Source: Pedobacter nutrimenti (GTDB lineage Bacteria; Bacteroidota; Bacteroidia; Sphingobacteriales; Sphingobacteriaceae). From it: a DNA stretch of 64,000 bases. Shown here piece after piece: positions 9,070 to 18,364 of the stretch. The DNA lies in the NCBI RefSeq assembly GCF_003208655.1, contig NZ_QKLU01000009.1:124001-188000 (forward strand), given 5' to 3'. The notes under the pieces are model-generated. The model had not been told where the DNA came from, searched no databases, and saw nothing but the letters and a program-made list of their open reading frames with translations. Each line of letters begins with the position of its first letter. Within the stretch, counting starts at the first letter, position 1. A program made the position numbers and the translations under genes.

Positions 9070-9095
9070 CAGTTTAAAAATGGATAAACACTTGT

Positions 9096-10196
9096 ATGAA
9101 ACTTAAATATATCATCTATGGCTTATTGACAGCCGGACTCCTTTATCTGGTCTATTACCGCATCTCGGCCAACAAAAAACTGGAGGGCGATGGAGCAACA
9201 GGAGGTAAAGGTTCAGCAAAGGGCGCATCCAAAGGCAAAGGCGGTGCCGGACAAACCCTAAATGTAAATGGAGTTGTCGTCAGGACCACCTCCTTTAACA
9301 GTGACATAGAAGTAACCGGTTCCATAGACGCCAATGAGGCCATTACTTTACAAAGCGAGGTCCCGGGCCTGGTGACCGGTATTTATTTTAAAGAAGGCAC
9401 AGAAGTTCGTAAAGGGGCCTTACTGGTAAAAATTAATGACCGCGATATACAGGCACAATTGCAACAGGCGCTTACCAAGGAGAAACTTTCTGCAGCCAAT
9501 GAAAACCGCGCAAAACAGCTGCTGCAAAAAGGGGCCATCAGCCAGGAAGAATACGACACTTCCCTGGCAGACCTTTTGTCCCTGAAAGCACAAACTCAAC
9601 TGATCCGTGCCCAGCTGGCAAAAACCTCTATATATGCGCCATTTAGTGGCAAAATAGGTCTTCGTTCTATTTCTTCCGGGGTTTACATTACACCAACAAC
9701 TGTTATTGCCAACCTGCTGAGCACCAATCCGGTTAAAATCAGCTTTTCTGTTCCGGAAAAATATGTGGGTCAGATCAAAAACAATTCAGACATTTCCTTT
9801 AAAACCGAAGGGGCAGCCAAATCCTATACCGGTAAAGTATTTGCCATAGAACCAGGCATCAACACCCAAACCCGTACCCTGCAAATCAAAGCGCTGGCCC
9901 AAAATCCGAAAGGTGAACTTTTACCCGGGGCTTTTGCAAAAATAAAACTTTCCCTTTTGACCTTACAGGATGCCATTCTGATTCCTAATGAAGCCATTAT
10001 TCCCGTCCTGAAAGGAAAAACGGTGTACATCAGTAAAAATGGAAAAGCCAAACAGGTTCCTGTTGAAGCGGGCACCCGTACTGCCGATGCGATCGTTATC
10101 ACCTCGGGACTTCAGCCGGGCGATACCGTTTTAACCACCGGTGCCATGGCACTCAAACCCGATGCAGAAGTAAAAGTAAAGCTGGTTAAAAACTAA
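9096..10196 (+). CDS. RND efflux periplasmic adaptor (membrane fusion protein)
   Basis: This is a 366-residue HlyD/AcrA-like adaptor that links an inner-membrane RND pump to an outer-membrane channel. It has an N-terminal membrane anchor (IIYGLLTAGLLYLVYY), a low-complexity Gly/Lys linker (about 30-52), a barrel-sandwich hybrid domain (SEVPGLVTGIYFKEGTEVRKG near 88), an alpha-helical hairpin around 120-160, the matching second half (IYAPFSGKIGLRSISSG near 183) and a beta-barrel/membrane-proximal part to the end. It is the first gene of a three-gene operon and the permease gene starts 9 nt after it. No TetR or MarR regulator is adjacent, so control is not evident. The substrate is unknown. Confidence 0.94.
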   Translation: MKLKYIIYGLLTAGLLYLVYYRISANKKLEGDGATGGKGSAKGASKGKGGAGQTLNVNGVVVRTTSFNSDIEVTGSIDANEAITLQSEVPGLVTGIYFKEGTEVRKGALLVKINDRDIQAQLQQALTKEKLSAANENRAKQLLQKGAISQEEYDTSLADLLSLKAQTQLIRAQLAKTSIYAPFSGKIGLRSISSGVYITPTTVIANLLSTNPVKISFSVPEKYVGQIKNNSDISFKTEGAAKSYTGKVFAIEPGINTQTRTLQIKALAQNPKGELLPGAFAKIKLSLLTLQDAILIPNEAIIPVLKGKTVYISKNGKAKQVPVEAGTRTADAIVITSGLQPGDTVLTTGAMALKPDAEVKVKLVKN

Positions 10197-10205
10197 GACC
10201 CTCCC

Positions 10206-13200
10206 ATGAGCATATCAACCACCAGCATAAAAAGACCGGTTCTGGCCATCGTGATGAACCTGATGATCCTCCTTTTCGGGGTGATCGGTTATAATTTCCT
10301 TGGGGTCAGGGAGTATCCGAATATTGACCCCACAGTTGTTTCTGTAAGGACTTCCTATCCGGGGGCGAATTCAGACATCATCGAATCACAGATCACCGAG
10401 CCACTTGAAAAATCCATTAATGGAATAGACGGGATCCGGAACATCTCCTCCTCCAGTAACCAGGGCAGCAGTAACATTACCATTGAGTTTAACCTGGACA
10501 AAAACATTGACGATGCAGCCAATGATGTAAGGGACAAAGTTTCACAGGCCGCCAGAAGTTTACCCAAAGATATAGACGGCAATCCGGTGGTGAGTAAAGC
10601 CGATGCCAATTCAGACGCGGTGATCACCATGACCATTCAAAGCGATCAGCGCAATGTGATGCAACTGAGTGATTATGCAGAAAATGTCATTGCCGACCGT
10701 TTTCAGACCATTACCGGTGTGAGCACCGTGCAAATACAGGGGCAACGGAAATATGCCATGCGGATCCGCATTGACCCGAATAAATTGGCCGCCTATGGTT
10801 TAACCTCCCAGGATATTGTCGCTGCGCTGGACCGGGAAAATGTAGAGCTGCCTTCCGGAAAAATTACCGGTGCAAGTACCGAACTGGTGGTCAAAACCCT
10901 TGGGAAGCTAACCAATGAAACCGAATTCAATAACCTGATCATTAAAAACGATTCTGATCATGTGGTCCAGTTAAAAGACATCGGTTATGCGGTTCTGGGT
11001 TCAGAAAATGAGGAAACCGTTTTAAGGGAATCCGGCAAACCTATGGTGGCCGTCGGACTGGTCCCTCAACCCGGTGCGAATTACCTGGACATTTCCAAGG
11101 AGTTCTATAAACGTTTTGAACAACTGCAAAAAGACATTCCAAAAGACATCAAACTCAACATTTCACTGGACAACACCAAATTCATCAAAAACTCGGTGAC
11201 AGAGGTAGCTGAAACCATTATTCTGTCACTGGTGCTGGTAATTTTGATCATTTACCTGTTTTTCAGGGACTGGGCCATTGCTTTCCGTCCGCTGATCGAT
11301 ATTCCGGTATCCCTGGTGTTCACTTTTTTCATTATGTACATTTTTGGATTTTCCATAAATGTATTGTCCTTGCTGGCCATTGTACTGGCTACCGGACTGG
11401 TGGTGGACGACGGGATTGTGGTCACGGAAAATATATTCAAGAAAGTGGAGGAAGGTTATTCTCCTTTTGAGGCTGCCATTAAAGGTTCAAATGAGATATT
11501 CTTTGCAGTAATTTCCATTTCCATTACACTGGCCGCGGTATTTTTACCCGTTATTTTCCTGCAGGGTTTTGTGGGCCGGCTGTTTCGGGAATTTGGAATT
11601 GTCATTGGTGCCGCGGTACTGATTTCGGCTTTTGTATCCCTGACGCTTACCCCGATGCTGAATGCTTACCTGATGAAAAAAACAGGGCATAAAAAATCGA
11701 GGTTTTATGAAGCTACCGAACCTTATTTCATTAAACTGAACGACGCTTATGCCGAACGGTTAAACCGCTTCCTGAATAAAAGATGGCTGGCCGTACCGAT
11801 CCTGGTGGTCTGCGTGGGCCTGATTGTTTTGTTCTGGAAAATTCTGCCTAAAGAAACCGCGCCATATGATGACAGAAGTGCCATCAACATGAACGTAACC
11901 ACGCCTGAAGGCGCCTCCTTTGCTTACACGGATCAGTTTATGATGAAAATTTCACAAATGGTCCAGGATTCGGTACCAGAGAAAAAAGTAAACATTACCA
12001 TTACCTCACCAGGGTTCGGCGGCTCGGGTTCTACCAACAGCGGTTTTGTAAGAATGGGTCTGGTCGATCCGGGTGACCGTCACCGCTCCCAGGCAGAAAT
12101 TGCAGCAAAACTGACCAAAACCACCAAAAAATATACAGAAGGGAAGGTCGTGGTGACGCAGCAACCAACCATTTCAGTTGGCCGCAGGGGTGGTCTGCCG
12201 ATCAATTATATTATTCAGGCACAAAATTTTGCCAAACTGAGAGAAAAAGTCCCTCAGTTTATGGAAGAGGTTTCCAAAGATCCGACCTTCACCACCTCAG
12301 ACGTCAACTTAAAATTCAACAAACCTGAAATTGACCTGATCATTGACCGGGCGAAAGCCAAAAACCTTGGGGTTTCTGTTCAGGACATCGGACTGGCCTT
12401 GCAGTTGGGTTTAAGTGGACAACGTTTTTCTTATTTTTTCATGAACGGGAAACAATACCAGGTGATCGGGCAGTTTGAGGTTTCCAACCGTAAAGACCCC
12501 CTTGACCTGAGTTCTGTTTACGTAAGAAACAATAAAAACGAACTGGTACAGATCGACAACCTGGTGAAGGCCACAGAAGAAAGCAGCCCGCCACAATTGT
12601 ATCGGAACAACCGTTTTACTTCTGCAACAGTGTCTGCGGGCCTTTCTCCGGGTAAAAGTATCGGAGAGGGAATTGCAGCCATGGACAGGATTGCAGACAA
12701 AGTCCTGGATGAGACTTTTTCTACAGATCTTGGGGGGGAATCCAGGGACTTTAAGGAAAGTTCGTCCAACACCTCTTTTGCCTTTGGCCTTGCCCTGTTA
12801 TTGGTGTACCTGATCCTTGCTGCACAGTTTGAAAGTTTTAAGGACCCGGTTATTATCATTTTAACTGTACCAATGGCCGTTGCCGGTGCTTTCTTGTCTC
12901 TTTGGCTGTTTGGACAGAGCTGGAACATTTTCAGTCAGATCGGAACCATTATGCTGATCGGGCTTGTGACAAAAAATGGTATTCTGATTGTAGAATTTGC
13001 CAACCAGCTCAAAGAGCAGGGCAAAAGCGTGCAGGATGCCATCCGCGAAGCTGCTGTATCCAGGTTAAGGCCTATCCTGATGACCAGTCTGGCCATCGCT
13101 ATAGGTGCCTTGCCAATTGCCATGGCCCTGGGCGCTGCCGCAAAAAGCCGCATGGGTATGGGAATTGTCATTGTGGGTGGAACCGTCTTTTCATTGGTCC

Positions 13201-13319
13201 TGACCCTTTTTGTGATTCCTGCCATTTATTCCTACTGGTCTAAAGAACACAAAGAAAACAGCGAACTGAAAGATTCTTTAAAAGCAGCACTAGAAAGCGA
13301 ACAACATGAAACGATTTAA
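10206..13319 (+). CDS. RND multidrug efflux permease (AcrB-like)
   Basis: This is a 1037-residue resistance-nodulation-division proton/drug antiporter of the hydrophobe/amphiphile efflux type. It has 12 expected transmembrane helices in two halves with two large periplasmic loops. TM1 is at the N-terminus (RPVLAIVMNLMILLFGVIGY). The proton-relay acidic pair is visible in TM4 as ATGLVVDDGIVVTENIF near residue 400. The second-half GLVTKNGILIVEFANQL near 920 corresponds to the conserved TM10 region. Length agrees with AcrB homologues (about 1030-1050). It lies between adaptor and outer-membrane channel genes and overlaps the latter by 14 nt. Substrate range cannot be inferred; a role in drug, dye or envelope-stress efflux is likely. 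Confidence 0.95.
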   Translation: MSISTTSIKRPVLAIVMNLMILLFGVIGYNFLGVREYPNIDPTVVSVRTSYPGANSDIIESQITEPLEKSINGIDGIRNISSSSNQGSSNITIEFNLDKNIDDAANDVRDKVSQAARSLPKDIDGNPVVSKADANSDAVITMTIQSDQRNVMQLSDYAENVIADRFQTITGVSTVQIQGQRKYAMRIRIDPNKLAAYGLTSQDIVAALDRENVELPSGKITGASTELVVKTLGKLTNETEFNNLIIKNDSDHVVQLKDIGYAVLGSENEETVLRESGKPMVAVGLVPQPGANYLDISKEFYKRFEQLQKDIPKDIKLNISLDNTKFIKNSVTEVAETIILSLVLVILIIYLFFRDWAIAFRPLIDIPVSLVFTFFIMYIFGFSINVLSLLAIVLATGLVVDDGIVVTENIFKKVEEGYSPFEAAIKGSNEIFFAVISISITLAAVFLPVIFLQGFVGRLFREFGIVIGAAVLISAFVSLTLTPMLNAYLMKKTGHKKSRFYEATEPYFIKLNDAYAERLNRFLNKRWLAVPILVVCVGLIVLFWKILPKETAPYDDRSAINMNVTTPEGASFAYTDQFMMKISQMVQDSVPEKKVNITITSPGFGGSGSTNSGFVRMGLVDPGDRHRSQAEIAAKLTKTTKKYTEGKVVVTQQPTISVGRRGGLPINYIIQAQNFAKLREKVPQFMEEVSKDPTFTTSDVNLKFNKPEIDLIIDRAKAKNLGVSVQDIGLALQLGLSGQRFSYFFMNGKQYQVIGQFEVSNRKDPLDLSSVYVRNNKNELVQIDNLVKATEESSPPQLYRNNRFTSATVSAGLSPGKSIGEGIAAMDRIADKVLDETFSTDLGGESRDFKESSSNTSFAFGLALLLVYLILAAQFESFKDPVIIILTVPMAVAGAFLSLWLFGQSWNIFSQIGTIMLIGLVTKNGILIVEFANQLKEQGKSVQDAIREAAVSRLRPILMTSLAIAIGALPIAMALGAAAKSRMGMGIVIVGGTVFSLVLTLFVIPAIYSYWSKEHKENSELKDSLKAALESEQHETI

Positions 13320-14619
13320 TTTTACCCTGCTGGTCCTGTTGGGTATTTTCATACAGACGACGGTACGGGCACAGGAAAAGCTCAGCTTAAAAGAAGCGAT
13401 TGCCATAGCCCTGCAGAACAATTATGACATCAAACTGGTCAGCAACAACCTGGAAATTGCAAAAAACAATGTCAATCCTGGAAATGCAGGTTTCCTTCCC
13501 TCCCTTCAAGGTACTTTTAGTGGTGGGGGAAGCAAACAGAATACTGTGCAAACCACTTCAACAGGGGCCGAGAAGGTAGCCAATGGCGTTCGGAATACGA
13601 ATATGAATTATGGGGCCGCCCTGAACTGGACCATTTTTGATGGCTTCAAAATGTTTGCGACCTATGACAAACTAAAGGAACTCCAAAAATTGGGTGAAGT
13701 CAATAGCAAAGCCGCCATATTAACCACGATAGCCAGTGTGGTGAATGCCTATTATGCGATCACCAGGCAACAGAGCCTGGTCATTGCAACGGACAGTGCA
13801 CTGAACATCTCCAGGTTCCGTCTGCGCATTGCCCACAACAAGCTTCAAATTGGAAAAGGTTCCAGGCTGGACGTACTTTCAGCAACGGTAGATTATAATA
13901 CCGACACCTCTGCTTACCTGCAGCAAAAAAACCTGCTTCGCAATGCTATGGTTAACCTCAATCAGGTGCTGGCCAGGGACCTGAGTATTTCGCTGAGCAC
14001 CCAGGAAGAAATAGACATCGACAGGAACATCAATTATACCTTGCTCCAGCAACAAACTTCCACCCTGAACCCGGATCTTCAGAATGCATTTATCAATAAA
14101 AAAATTGCTGAACTTAGCCTCAAAGAGGTGCAGGGGCAACGTTACCCTACTGTTGGGCTGAACAGCGGCTATGAGTTTTCCAGGAGTACCAACCCAACGG
14201 GCTTTAACCAGAAGTTCAGGGGACAGGGTTTCACCTATGGGGTAACTGCCAGTATGAACATCTTTAATGGTTTTCTGCAACGTCAGAATGAACGCAGTGC
14301 AAAAGTGCAGATCAGCTCTTCTGAGCTGACCCTGGAAAAGACCAAGCAGAACATACAGGCGCAGTTGCTGACCACCTATCAAAATTACCTGACCAATCTG
14401 GATTTACTGAAAGTGGAAAGCACCAATGTAGAGATCGCCAAACAAAACCTGGACATTACCTTGGATAAATACCGCCTGGGAAGCATTTCACCCCTGGAGC
14501 TTCGGGAAGCACAAAAAAATTCCATTCAGGCCATCACCAGATTTTTAGATGCTCAGTATCAGGCCAAACTTACTGAAATCAGCTTAAAAGAAATCAGCGG
14601 GACTTTGAATATCCAATAA
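13306..14619 (+). CDS. TolC family outer-membrane efflux channel
   Basis: This is a 437-residue outer-membrane factor. It starts with a signal peptide (FTLLVLLGIFIQTTVRAQ) followed by LSLKEAIAIALQNNYDIKLV, the typical beginning of the first TolC repeat. The second repeat begins near residue 250 (LNPDLQNAFINKKIAELSLKE). Long coiled-coil helices alternate with short barrel strands (GAALNWTIFDGFKMFATYD, VTASMNIFNGFLQRQ). The start codon lies inside the end of the permease gene (14-nt overlap), showing tight coupling. Together with the preceding two genes it forms a complete tripartite pump. Confidence 0.94.
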   Translation: MKRFNFTLLVLLGIFIQTTVRAQEKLSLKEAIAIALQNNYDIKLVSNNLEIAKNNVNPGNAGFLPSLQGTFSGGGSKQNTVQTTSTGAEKVANGVRNTNMNYGAALNWTIFDGFKMFATYDKLKELQKLGEVNSKAAILTTIASVVNAYYAITRQQSLVIATDSALNISRFRLRIAHNKLQIGKGSRLDVLSATVDYNTDTSAYLQQKNLLRNAMVNLNQVLARDLSISLSTQEEIDIDRNINYTLLQQQTSTLNPDLQNAFINKKIAELSLKEVQGQRYPTVGLNSGYEFSRSTNPTGFNQKFRGQGFTYGVTASMNIFNGFLQRQNERSAKVQISSSELTLEKTKQNIQAQLLTTYQNYLTNLDLLKVESTNVEIAKQNLDITLDKYRLGSISPLELREAQKNSIQAITRFLDAQYQAKLTEISLKEISGTLNIQ

Positions 14620-14637
14620 GATGTTTAAATTTATCAA

Positions 14638-15492
14638 ATGATTTTAGTCGCAGACAGCGGTTCATCCAAGACAGACTGGATGGGATACACCTCAGGGGAA
14701 CCTGTTAGATTTAACACACAAGGTATTAATCCTTATTTTCTGAATGCCCAGGATATTTTTAAGCTTTTTTCAAAGAAAAAAGACCTGGGTTTTAATCCTG
14801 AAGAAGTAAAAGAGATCTACTTTTTTGGATCTGGATGTTCTTCTCCGGATAAACATGAAGTGATCTCCAATGGTCTTTCACTGTTTTTCACAAAGGCTTT
14901 TATCAGTGTTGAACACGACCTGATGGGTTCGGCTTATGCAACTTGCGGGGATCAGGAGGGTTTAACCTGTATTCTGGGAACCGGTTCCAATATTTCTTAT
15001 TTCGATGGTACAACAGTGCACAACAGCAGACACGGATTGGGTTATGTCCTTGGCGATGAAGGCTCCGGCACCCATTTCGGCAAAAAACTGATTACCAGTT
15101 ACCTTTATGGCCATATGCCACAGGAACTGGGTGTGCTTTTTGCAAAAGAATACAATATCAATAAGGAAACGGTGATCAACAATGTTTATCAGAATCCTTT
15201 TCCGAATACCTATCTGGCCTCCCTTAGCCGTTTTATGGTTAACCATACCGGGCATCCTTTTATTGCACAGCTGATTTATGATGTTTTTCAGGAGTTTATC
15301 CAAAGCAATGTCAAAGGCTATGAAAACTACAGAAATATGCCTTGTCATTTTGTAGGTTCTATTGCTTATTATTACCAGAATATTCTTCGGGAAGTTTGTC
15401 AGGCCAATGAGGTAAAAGCAGGTAAAATTCTTCAAAAACCTATTGAAGGTATTTACAATTATATATTAAAGAAAGAAGGGATCCTCGCTTAA
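14638..15492 (+). CDS. BadF/BadG/BcrA/BcrD-type ATPase, GlcNAc kinase-like
   Basis: This is a 284-residue protein of the ASKHA (actin/sugar kinase/Hsp70) fold. The phosphate-1 loop is ADSGSSKTDWMGY at residue 4, the phosphate-2 loop is CILGTGSNISYFDG near 110, and the conserved LGDEGSGTHFGKKLI follows near 137. This pattern is that of the N-acetylglucosamine kinase-like branch of the BadF/BadG family, so a cytoplasmic amino-sugar kinase role is plausible, perhaps in cell-wall recycling. It sits 18 nt after the efflux channel gene and could be co-transcribed, though there is no obvious functional link. It converges on the NACHT gene with a 25-nt gap. Confidence 0.85.
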   Translation: MILVADSGSSKTDWMGYTSGEPVRFNTQGINPYFLNAQDIFKLFSKKKDLGFNPEEVKEIYFFGSGCSSPDKHEVISNGLSLFFTKAFISVEHDLMGSAYATCGDQEGLTCILGTGSNISYFDGTTVHNSRHGLGYVLGDEGSGTHFGKKLITSYLYGHMPQELGVLFAKEYNINKETVINNVYQNPFPNTYLASLSRFMVNHTGHPFIAQLIYDVFQEFIQSNVKGYENYRNMPCHFVGSIAYYYQNILREVCQANEVKAGKILQKPIEGIYNYILKKEGILA

Positions 15493-15517
15493 ATCAGCCC
15501 CCTTTTGCCTTTTAAAC

Positions 15518-18082
15518 TCAGATAAAAGTATTTTTAGCCAGTTCTGCCGGGATCGGAAACAATTCTTTCGGGATTTTCCGTTCACTCAGAAAACTGATCC
15601 GCTCTACTTTATACTCATTGAGCTTGATCATGTCATTCGATTTCAGGCAAATCTCTATAATCAAGTTATAGGCCCAGATGCAGTTAATGCTCAGGTCATT
15701 TCTTTTGGCCACCGTAATGGCCTCTTCTGCATAGAGCATGCCCAATTGGTAATCGCCTCTTTGCTTGCAAAGTTCTGCATCCAGCATCATCAGCAAGAGC
15801 TCTGAGTATTTTGTAAACAAACAATGGTGTTTTCCATCGGAAAGTTTAAAGATAAACTGTCTGATTTTTTCCATTTTACCACAATGTACGGACTTGCTGG
15901 CATTGATGGCCAGCATCAGCAACAGGTAGGCAGAAAAGGGAGCGCGCTGGTAAAAAATCCTTGGGTGCAGCTGATGAATAGATTCAATAATTTTAAGCGC
16001 TTTTTCGGCTGTTCCAAACAGGAAATTAACCGACAGGACCATGAGGTACATCAAGCCGCTGCGGGTATCAGGGTCCTTGCTTTCATTGCGCTTAAAATTC
16101 TCCCCCGAAAGGATAAATTCATCTATTTTATTTAAAAAACTACGGGGATCGACCGGAATATTACGGCTTTTCCGGTAAGCCAGATGCAAGGCTTCCAGGG
16201 GATTAAACAGGGAACCCGAGCAAAGCACCTTATGCTCTTCAAGCAGGAGGATCCTCGCTTTTATTTTATCCTGGTCCAGGCTTAAAATATCCAGCGTGCT
16301 CAAAATAGACTGGTAGACCAGCCAATTTTCTTCTGTATCGCAAATATCAATTAACACAGAAATGGCTTGTTTATAGCAGGAATCAACAAAATCGAAGCTA
16401 ATCAGTTCTGCAATAATGGCCTCATGCAGCTGCTGCTCCTGCAAAACGGTTTTTAATTCCGGATGCAGGTTAATAACATATTTCAGGTTTTCCGCAATAA
16501 ACAGGATCAGGTAATTTCTTTCATAATTGTTCAACTCCAGTTTGAACACATTACTCAAACCACTGAAATCGGCAATTTTCGCCATATAACGAATGGTCCA
16601 TTGCAGTAAAATAAAACGTACATGGTTGCTGCTATACGTACTGTCTATATCCTGCAGAAAATCAGGCCCCACGTTCAGGTTAAATTTTTCCAGCAATTCG
16701 ATGAACAGAAAATATTCGAAAATGTGCGGGTGTACAAATCTGACAAATTCTTTGGGGTGCAGGTTTTGGTAACGTTTCTCCTCCATCAGAATGCCATCAG
16801 AGACCAGCTCCATATAGGCATTTTTAAAAGCAGACAATTCTGCAATCAGCAGATCTTTGGCCACAAAATTCTGAGATTGACCGTAATTGGTCAGTTGAAT
16901 GATCTTCTTTAAAAATAAGATCTTTTCGGTGTAATAATTGGATTTATAAATTTTCTCTTTGATGAACCTGGAAACGAGTTCGTAAAAAGCAATATTGGTA
17001 TAATAGCTGATAAAAGGATCTTCTTCTTTGAGCTGATAATACAAATGGATATGGAAGGGAAATTTCAATTGTGCCTTTAGCTTTGGATTGATCCGTTCTG
17101 TATCGAAATGACCGGTATTTGAAATGATCTGTTCCACTTCCTTTTCTGTAAGCGGAGGAACATTGGACACATCATTGACATCAAAATAATTCCCCTGGAA
17201 CCAGGAAGCTTTAAGATAGGATGAATGGCGCATCCTTTCATAAAAACGGATCCAGGTATTGGATCGCATACTCAAAACCACTTTAATCAGTTCTGTATTG
17301 TCTAAGGCACAAATGAAACTAAGTATGCTGTCAAAAAGCTGGTTTTTCTTTTCTTTATTGAGCACCATTTCAGCAAAACCATCTATAATCAGGATAAATT
17401 TTCCTCCGTTATTCTGATGGAGCTGGTGAAGGTAACTGAAGAGGTCCTTTTTGTGCGATATTCCCAGGGCGGTCCGGACCTGTTCCTCCAGACTGAAATA
17501 GGCACTGTCTTTGTTGAAAAAACTATCGGCTTTGACAAAAAGAATGGTTGAATTTTTATAAGGTGCGTGCTCTTTTCTGAAAAAATCCTCTACCAAATGG
17601 CCAAGTAAAGTCGTTTTCCCATAACCAGGCTGAGAAATAAATGACATAAAACTATGTTTACCAGCATAAAATTCTTCGAAATCATGTTCAGCAAACTTTC
17701 TGCTAATGGTCATGTGATAGGGTAAGGCAGACCTGTTCTTTATGCTTTTGAGGCTAAAGTCTGTGACTTTATGGGCATAGTAACGCAGATTTTCCCAAGC
17801 CCCTTTTTCACCTTCAGGCCTGGGCTTTTCTTTAGTGAGCATTTTCATCATTTTCTCACTGTCGGCATATTCAAACAGGGTTGTGAGCGTAAACTGGGAG
17901 AAATGATGTTTAACTGCAGCAAATCCAAAAAGCCTTTTAATGGTGGTTTCGCTTACATTTTTATTTAATGTTTTACTGATTTCTATAGAGATGCGTTTGC
18001 AATCTCCAGGAGTCACTGTTCGAATTCCCGCTTTTGAGAGTATCAGGGATTTCAGTTCATTTAGTATAGATATTTCATCCAT
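15518..18082 (-). CDS. NACHT-type STAND NTPase with N-terminal HTH-like domain
   Basis: This is an 854-residue protein. Residues about 1-75 carry a helical domain with the motif SETTIKRLFGF followed by FTLTTLFEYA, which recurs at the N-terminus of Bacteroidota regulator-like proteins and may bind DNA or protein. The NTPase has Walker A FISQPGYGKTTLLGHLVE near 145 and Walker B KFILIIDGFAEM near 229, where DG-F-A-E fits the NACHT pattern (Asp, small residue, then acidic). An arginine-rich sensor region follows. The C-terminal half (about 480-854) is helical and repeat-like (TPR/ARM type), suitable for ligand sensing. No transmembrane segment is present. It is divergent from the adhesin operon. 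It could be a transcriptional regulator or an antiphage bNACHT-like sensor; the sequence does not decide. Confidence 0.7.
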   Translation of the reverse strand: MDEISILNELKSLILSKAGIRTVTPGDCKRISIEISKTLNKNVSETTIKRLFGFAAVKHHFSQFTLTTLFEYADSEKMMKMLTKEKPRPEGEKGAWENLRYYAHKVTDFSLKSIKNRSALPYHMTISRKFAEHDFEEFYAGKHSFMSFISQPGYGKTTLLGHLVEDFFRKEHAPYKNSTILFVKADSFFNKDSAYFSLEEQVRTALGISHKKDLFSYLHQLHQNNGGKFILIIDGFAEMVLNKEKKNQLFDSILSFICALDNTELIKVVLSMRSNTWIRFYERMRHSSYLKASWFQGNYFDVNDVSNVPPLTEKEVEQIISNTGHFDTERINPKLKAQLKFPFHIHLYYQLKEEDPFISYYTNIAFYELVSRFIKEKIYKSNYYTEKILFLKKIIQLTNYGQSQNFVAKDLLIAELSAFKNAYMELVSDGILMEEKRYQNLHPKEFVRFVHPHIFEYFLFIELLEKFNLNVGPDFLQDIDSTYSSNHVRFILLQWTIRYMAKIADFSGLSNVFKLELNNYERNYLILFIAENLKYVINLHPELKTVLQEQQLHEAIIAELISFDFVDSCYKQAISVLIDICDTEENWLVYQSILSTLDILSLDQDKIKARILLLEEHKVLCSGSLFNPLEALHLAYRKSRNIPVDPRSFLNKIDEFILSGENFKRNESKDPDTRSGLMYLMVLSVNFLFGTAEKALKIIESIHQLHPRIFYQRAPFSAYLLLMLAINASKSVHCGKMEKIRQFIFKLSDGKHHCLFTKYSELLLMMLDAELCKQRGDYQLGMLYAEEAITVAKRNDLSINCIWAYNLIIEICLKSNDMIKLNEYKVERISFLSERKIPKELFPIPAELAKNTFI

Positions 18083-18170
18083 AATAATGTGATAGGGGGC
18101 GTTAACAATAAGATTTAACTAATATATACTAAAGAAATTAAATATTGGTTTTCTTAAAAAAATTGAAAAG

Positions 18171-18184
18171 GTCAAAATTTTGAC
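18171..18184. promoter_or_regulatory. 14-bp perfect palindrome, possible operator
   Basis: GTCAAAATTTTGAC is perfectly self-complementary and lies in the 282-bp divergent spacer, 89 bp upstream of the NACHT start and 181 bp upstream of the adhesin start. A second structure follows at 18209-18242 (8-bp arms TTATCATC and GATGATAA, loop containing two AGGGAT repeats). Both are sequence observations; binding by any protein is inference. Confidence 0.4.
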
Positions 18185-18364
18185 ACTAAAGCTTTATCCA
18201 CCAAGTTTTTATCATCATTAAGGGATTTTTTAGGGATGATAATGAACAAAATGAATGAAAACCAGCCCTGAAATTCCATAATGAATAAATCGAACGGGGC
18301 TTTCGACCTAATCTATCTTTAAACTTGTACTAATAAAATTAGACAATCTCAATCCCTACCTCTC

